Source: Paenibacillus timonensis
GTDB lineage: Bacteria; Bacillota; Bacilli; Paenibacillales; Paenibacillaceae
Direction of reading: 5' to 3'
Assembly: GCF_022427145.1 (NCBI RefSeq)
Contig: NZ_JAKSXN010000031.1
Span: forward strand, 1-63,097
Length of the DNA: 63,097 bases
Of this stretch, positions 59,436 to 63,097 are shown in pieces. Below the pieces are notes generated by a model. The model was not told the DNA's origin and did no database searches. It saw only the letters and a list, made by a program, of their open reading frames with translations. Made by a program: the position numbers and the translations under genes. The number at the start of each line of letters is the position of its first letter. Positions within the stretch are counted from its first letter, which is position 1.

Positions 59436-60179
59436 ATGACGATGGAGATGCCTTTTAAGGAGGCGAAGCCGGGCGAGGTTTATGCATCCGAAGCCTGGCC
59501 CGGCTTGAAGCTGGTATTGGGGGAGCGGCATTTGATGCTGGAAGCTCCGCAAACGATGGACGGGCTGAGCAGCGCGGTGTATGGCGGCGGCTTCGGTCAA
59601 CTGCGCCGCATGGTCAACATTTATGTGGACCGCCATTACCGCTGCGACGATCCGGCGCGGGACATTGCGGAATTGTTAGGACAGTGGGGGTATCCTTCTG
59701 AGGCGACGGCGGGGTTGTTGACGGCGGTGCCGATGCGTTACGCGGCGGTGGCGGAGGAGCGGGGCGACGATTTCGCCGTCTTCTGCTGCGCGACGGCGGG
59801 AGCGTCGAACGCCGCGCGGGCCGGCGTTCGGCGGACGACGTTCCCGGCCTCGTGGACGCCGGGAACGATCAATGTGCTGCTGGCCGTGGACGGGCGGCTG
59901 ACGCCGGCGGCGATGGTCAACGCCGTGATGACGGCGACGGAGGCCAAAACGGCCGCGCTGGGCGACCTCGGCGTGCTGGACGCCGAGAACGGGCTTGCGG
60001 CCACCGGCACCACGACCGACGCGGTCGCGCTTGGCGTGAGCCAGCGGGCCGACTGGCCGCTGCTGCACGCTTACGCGGGCACCGCGACGGACCTGGGCGG
60101 CACGGTGGGCCGCCTGGTGTACGCCGCCGTAGGCGCGTCGCTTCGCGCGGCGGCCGCGGGTGCGGGGGCACGCCGATGA
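59436..60179 (+). CDS. cbiZ: Adenosylcobinamide amidohydrolase
   Basis: 247 residues. The CbiZ pattern is visible: LSSAVYGGGFG ... NIYVDRHYRCDDP ... GLLTAVPMRYAA and a C-terminal TGTTTDAVALG. CbiZ removes the aminopropanol side chain from cobinamide so that it can be re-made into coenzyme B12, a salvage step. GC content rises sharply here compared with flanking genes. The ATG follows GGGAGGAAGGGAAGA. It overlaps cbiB by 4 nt. Confidence 0.92.
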   Translation: MTMEMPFKEAKPGEVYASEAWPGLKLVLGERHLMLEAPQTMDGLSSAVYGGGFGQLRRMVNIYVDRHYRCDDPARDIAELLGQWGYPSEATAGLLTAVPMRYAAVAEERGDDFAVFCCATAGASNAARAGVRRTTFPASWTPGTINVLLAVDGRLTPAAMVNAVMTATEAKTAALGDLGVLDAENGLAATGTTTDAVALGVSQRADWPLLHAYAGTATDLGGTVGRLVYAAVGASLRAAAAGAGARR

Positions 60180-61147
60180 TGGCGGCGTGGTGGGTGGTGC
60201 CGGTCGCATATGCGCTCGACCGGCTGCTCGGCGATCCGCGCTGGCTTCCCCACCCGGTGGTGGGGATGGGCAAGGCGATCGCCGCGCTCGAGGCGGCCAT
60301 CCGCCGCCTCGTCCCGCCCCGCCGCTACCGGGCGGCGGGGGTGCTGCTGCCGCTGGTCGTGGCCGGCGGCAGCTTTGCCTTGACCTGGGCGCTGCTGCGC
60401 CTGCTGGCCCAGGTCAGCCCGTGGCTGGCGGCCGCGGTGGAGGCCGCCCTCATCTGGACGACGATCGCCGCCAAAGGCTTGCGCGAGGCGGGGATGGACG
60501 TGGCCGGCCATCTGCTGCGCGGTGACCTGCCCGCCGCCCGCCGCGCGCTCGGCATGATCGTCGGACGCGACACGGCGCACCTGGATGCGCCGGAGATCAC
60601 GCGCGGCGCCGTCGAAACCGTCGCCGAGAACATCGTCGACGCCGTCGTGTCGCCGCTGTTTTTTGCACTGCTGGGCGGCGCCCCGCTGGCGATGGCGTAC
60701 CGGGCGGTGAACACCCTCGATTCGATGGTCGGCTACAAGAACGACAAATACATCGATCTCGGCTGGGCTTCCGCCCGGTTGGACGATCTCGCCAATTACA
60801 TCCCCGCGCGGCTGACGGCGCTGCTGCTCTACATCGCAGCATGGGCCTTGCGGCTGGATGCCCGCGGCGCGCGGCGAATGGTGCGCCGCGATGCCGCCAA
60901 GCATCCGAGCCCGAACAGCGGCTATCCGGAAGCGGCGGTAGCGGGGGCGCTGGGCGTGCGTCTTGGCGGCGAAAATTCCTACCACGGCGTCGTCTCGTTC
61001 CGCGCCTATATGGGCGACAACACCCGGGAACTGGTGCCCGAGGATGTGGCTCGCACGGCGAGATTGATGTTTTGGACGGCGAATGCGACGGTGATCGCGG
61101 GAACGGCGATCTGGATCGCGGTCACCGGCAATTGGACCTGGATTTAG
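60176..61147 (+). CDS. cbiB: Adenosylcobinamide-phosphate synthase
   Basis: 323 residues with about five hydrophobic stretches. Family motifs: DRLLGDPRWLPHPVVGMGKAIA (about 15-36), AVETVAENIVDAVVSPLF, AYRAVNTLDSMVGYKN and HPSPNSGYPEAAVAGALGVRLGG. CbiB joins the aminopropanol moiety to cobyric acid at the membrane. ATGATG gives two starts; the first overlaps the cbiZ stop. The gene is very GC-rich and its codon use stands out in the window. Confidence 0.93.
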   Translation: MMAAWWVVPVAYALDRLLGDPRWLPHPVVGMGKAIAALEAAIRRLVPPRRYRAAGVLLPLVVAGGSFALTWALLRLLAQVSPWLAAAVEAALIWTTIAAKGLREAGMDVAGHLLRGDLPAARRALGMIVGRDTAHLDAPEITRGAVETVAENIVDAVVSPLFFALLGGAPLAMAYRAVNTLDSMVGYKNDKYIDLGWASARLDDLANYIPARLTALLLYIAAWALRLDARGARRMVRRDAAKHPSPNSGYPEAAVAGALGVRLGGENSYHGVVSFRAYMGDNTRELVPEDVARTARLMFWTANATVIAGTAIWIAVTGNWTWI

Positions 61148-61224
61148 TCGGAATGCGATCCGTTGCGTCATCAAGCCGGGCATTAGCTCGAGCTGAGAGG
61201 AAATGGCCTGGGAGGTGAACGGGA

Positions 61225-61944
61225 ATGAGCGTGGAATGGTGGCTGGTTCGCCATGGCCTCACGGCGTGGAACGCCGAACGCCGGTATCAAGGGCACAGCG
61301 ATCCGCCGCTGCTACCGGGCGAAGCGGCGGGCTTGGCAGAGCTGGGCCGGGAGCTGGCAGGGGTGAACTTCGCCGCAGTTTATACCAGCGATTTGCGGCG
61401 CTGCCGGGAAACGCTGGCTTGGGCCCGCCCTGATTTGCTGGATGGCGCGCAGCAGGACCCCCGCCTGCGGGAAATGAATTTCGGCCGGTGGGAAGGCCTG
61501 ACGTATGAGATGCTCAAGGAAGACGAGCGTTACCGTACCTGGATCGACGATCCGCAGAGCGTAACGCCGCCTGACGGCGAATCGTGGCAGGCCTTTAAGA
61601 CACGTGTTACGGAGATGTGCGGGGAACTCCTAACGCGGACGGAAGCGTTAGCGGGAACAGACTCCAACTCCAGTTTTGGCAGCTTGGCAAGCTGCCCGTT
61701 GCGTGAGGCGTCCCTGCCGTCGACCATGCGATTATATCCGTTTTCGCCGCTAACCGCGTCCCAATCGGTTGAGTCCGCACGTTTGCTGATCGTCACGCAT
61801 GGCGGGGTAATCTCGATGCTATGTTCGTTGCTGCAGTCGGGTCTCGGTTTCTGGGATACCCGGGTTGGGCCGGGCGGCGTGAAACGTTTGTATTTTCAAG
61901 GGCAGGGGGAACCTGAGGAGGAGAAGGAGGGGGACGATGAATGA
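61225..61944 (+). CDS. cobC: CobC-like histidine phosphatase with an internal insertion
   Basis: 239 residues. RHG at 9-11 (phospho-histidine site), SDLRRCRETLAWA, the acid region LREMNFGRWEGLTYE and the second histidine in VTHGGVI. In the cobalamin cluster it should be the alpha-ribazole-phosphate phosphatase. A stretch of about 40 residues (about 143-182, Ser/Leu/Pro rich) is inserted before VTHGG and is absent from the usual 200-residue family; its DNA holds two perfect hairpins. The ATG follows GGGAGGTGAACGGGA. Confidence 0.85.
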   Translation: MSVEWWLVRHGLTAWNAERRYQGHSDPPLLPGEAAGLAELGRELAGVNFAAVYTSDLRRCRETLAWARPDLLDGAQQDPRLREMNFGRWEGLTYEMLKEDERYRTWIDDPQSVTPPDGESWQAFKTRVTEMCGELLTRTEALAGTDSNSSFGSLASCPLREASLPSTMRLYPFSPLTASQSVESARLLIVTHGGVISMLCSLLQSGLGFWDTRVGPGGVKRLYFQGQGEPEEEKEGDDE

Positions 61945-62863
61945 ATCTGAGATGGGGCTGAAGCTGAGCGTACTGGACTTGGTTCCAAAGCTCCCGGGGA
62001 CAACGGCGGAAGCGGCGCTCGAACAAGCGATCCGGTTGGCCCGGCAAGCGGAAGAGCTGGGTTATCTCCGTTATTGGACGGCGGAACATCACGATATGGA
62101 AGGGCTGGCCAGCTCGGCGCCGGAGGTGCTGCTGTCGGCGATTGGAGCGGCCACCCGCCGGATTCGTCTTGGGTCGGGCGCCGTCTTGCTGCCGCATTAC
62201 AGTCCTCTGAAGGTAGCGGAAAACTTCCGGCTGCTGGCGGCTCTGTATCCGGGGCGCATCGATCTTGGGATCGGGAGAGCTCCCGGCGGGGAGGCGCACG
62301 CGGCGATGGCGTTAAGCGGCAATTTTCTGGAACGGGTGGGTCGTTATCCGCAGCTGGCCAAGGATCTTACCGACCTGCTTGCGGATCGTTACTGCTACGA
62401 TGATCATCCCGTTGCCGCTAGGCCGGTTCCCCGGCTTCCGCTAGAACTGTGGATGCTCGGTACCAATGTCAAAAGCGCGGGCTACGCGGCCGAACTCGGA
62501 ACGGGATACGTCTTCGGCCAATTTATGAGCGACAGCGACGGAGCCGAGATCCTGCGGGCCTACCGCGAAGCCTTTCGCCCCTCCGTTCAACGCCCTGAGC
62601 CCTCCGCCATGCTTGCCGTCAGCGTGATTTGCGCGGAGACCGAAGCGCGGGCCGAGGCCTTGGCGGCGAGGAGTGCGGAGGGTTTCCGCGCCCGCGGGGG
62701 TTCGCCTTTTCAAGGGTTTGCCGGGACAGGCCGGCAAGTCCGCGAACATTTGAGAAACCTGCAAAGGAAGTGCGGGAACGACGAGTTTTTGATCGTATCG
62801 CCGATCCCCGATTACGAGGAGCGACTGCTGTCCTATCGACTCCTGGCTGAGCCAAACACGTAA
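61937..62863 (+). CDS. LLM-class flavin-dependent oxidoreductase
   Basis: 308 residues, luciferase-like monooxygenase fold. Family features: AEELGYLRYWTAEHHDMEGLASSAPEVLLSAIGAATRRIRLGSGAVLLPHYSPLKVAENFRLL, and later GRAPGG and VSVICAET. It resembles the MsnO8/YwcH-type group with unknown substrates. It overlaps the cobC-like gene by 8 nt, with GAGGAGGAGAAGGAGGGGGACG upstream, so it is co-transcribed with the salvage cluster, though its link to B12 is unclear. Confidence 0.9.
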   Translation: MNESEMGLKLSVLDLVPKLPGTTAEAALEQAIRLARQAEELGYLRYWTAEHHDMEGLASSAPEVLLSAIGAATRRIRLGSGAVLLPHYSPLKVAENFRLLAALYPGRIDLGIGRAPGGEAHAAMALSGNFLERVGRYPQLAKDLTDLLADRYCYDDHPVAARPVPRLPLELWMLGTNVKSAGYAAELGTGYVFGQFMSDSDGAEILRAYREAFRPSVQRPEPSAMLAVSVICAETEARAEALAARSAEGFRARGGSPFQGFAGTGRQVREHLRNLQRKCGNDEFLIVSPIPDYEERLLSYRLLAEPNT

Positions 62864-62913
62864 ACGAAGAGCGGAATCGTACGAAATCCCCTCCCGAGTC
62901 CCTCTGCGATGAT

Positions 62914-63097
62914 AAAATGTTGCAGAATGTACAACATTTTCCCTTGGTCCACGGGGGTTCTGGCCAAAATGTTGCAGAAAGTGCAACATTTTGGCGGCAG
63001 AAGGCCCAATTTGCCCTGAAATGTTGTACAAAATACAACATTTTGTGGTCGGCAGCCCCAAACTGACCAAAAATGTTGTAGAAAATGCAACATTAGT
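62914..63097. repeat. Four 27-nt dyads at exact 52-nt spacing (family D)
   Basis: Units start at 62914, 62966, 63018 and 63070. Each is an imperfect inverted repeat of the form AAAATGTTG...CAACATTTT with a short AT centre. The spacers are 25 nt and partly alike (GGC-GCAG--CCCAA--TG-CC pattern in two of them). The array runs to the right window edge and may continue. It follows the oxidoreductase stop by 50 nt. No cas gene is nearby. Confidence 0.85.

Noticed and set aside
59852..60175. N-terminal extension of cbiB over cbiZ
   Set aside because: The in-frame upstream part is low-complexity and overlaps cbiZ. The ATG at 60176 matches the family start.
62914..63097. CRISPR array
   Set aside because: The spacing is regular, but the 27-nt repeats differ from each other at several positions, the spacers partly resemble each other, and no cas gene is seen in the window.

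Overview
The window looks like a chromosomal piece of a spore-forming, Gram-positive Paenibacillus-type bacterium (family Paenibacillaceae). The reasons are low-to-mid GC bulk sequence with strong AGGAGG-type ribosome sites, frequent TTG/GTG starts, a tiny cortex-morphogenesis gene (cmpA) close to a SprT/YdcK-like gene, a Tad pilus locus without an outer-membrane secretin, AzlCD, LplJ, YuxK-like and DUF2621 proteins, and short dyad-rich intergenic repeat arrays. I see no prophage, transposase, integrase, rRNA operon or cas genes.

Layout. 0.2-3.6 kb (minus): a MacA/MacB-like tripartite ABC exporter. 3.8-6.6 kb: a DUF4190 membrane protein and tex. 6.7-14.0 kb: a signalling block with a Crp/Fnr regulator divergent from an HD-GYP-like protein, then a tightly coupled operon of a CHASE2 class III adenylate cyclase, a FecR-domain surface protein and an NHL-repeat/stalk-domain protein. 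14.1-16.9 kb: cmpA, a repeat-rich intergenic region, a SprT-like metalloprotein, small proteins and an ArsR-type regulator. 17.0-18.2 kb: an MFS exporter. 18.4-19.0 kb: tRNA-Asn, -Ser, -Glu and -Leu. 19.0-23.6 kb: a HAD phosphatase, azlD-azlC, a PAS/zinc protein, an XRE regulator, a second tRNA-Leu, a four-cysteine small protein and a DCC-family oxidoreductase.

23.6-34.2 kb is a complete Gram-positive Tad (Flp pilus) operon on the plus strand: TadZ, TadA, TadB, TadC, a Flp-like pilin, TadE-like and TadG-like proteins, a prepilin peptidase and a DUF6382-FHA protein, preceded by a promoter and a terminator-containing leader. 34.3-36.4 kb: two FecCD siderophore permeases behind a Fur-box-like dyad. 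36.5-47.2 kb: mostly housekeeping genes (epimerase, DUF2621, endonuclease IV, purU, RidA, transketolase, ppnP, a hydroxyacid dehydrogenase, pgi, YigZ, TetR). 47.5-48.6 kb: a CysA-type ATPase. 48.9-53.9 kb: a NEW3-domain protein plus ABC exporter, divergent from an ECF sigma/anti-sigma pair. 54.1-58.0 kb: an MBL-fold hydrolase, a HAD phosphatase, an EamA transporter and lplJ. 58.2-61.9 kb: a GC-rich cobinamide-salvage cluster (cobD, cbiZ, cbiB, cobC-like). 61.9-62.9 kb: an LLM flavin monooxygenase.

Two things stand out. First, the 6.7-14.0 kb block could be a self-contained cAMP circuit (surface sensor, adenylate cyclase, Crp-like receptor) with a degenerate HD-GYP protein, which is unusual in Firmicutes. 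Second, unrelated-looking intergenic repeat arrays at five places share a spacing of about 50-52 nt between small dyads. The cleanest is the four-unit, exactly 52-nt-period array at the right edge.
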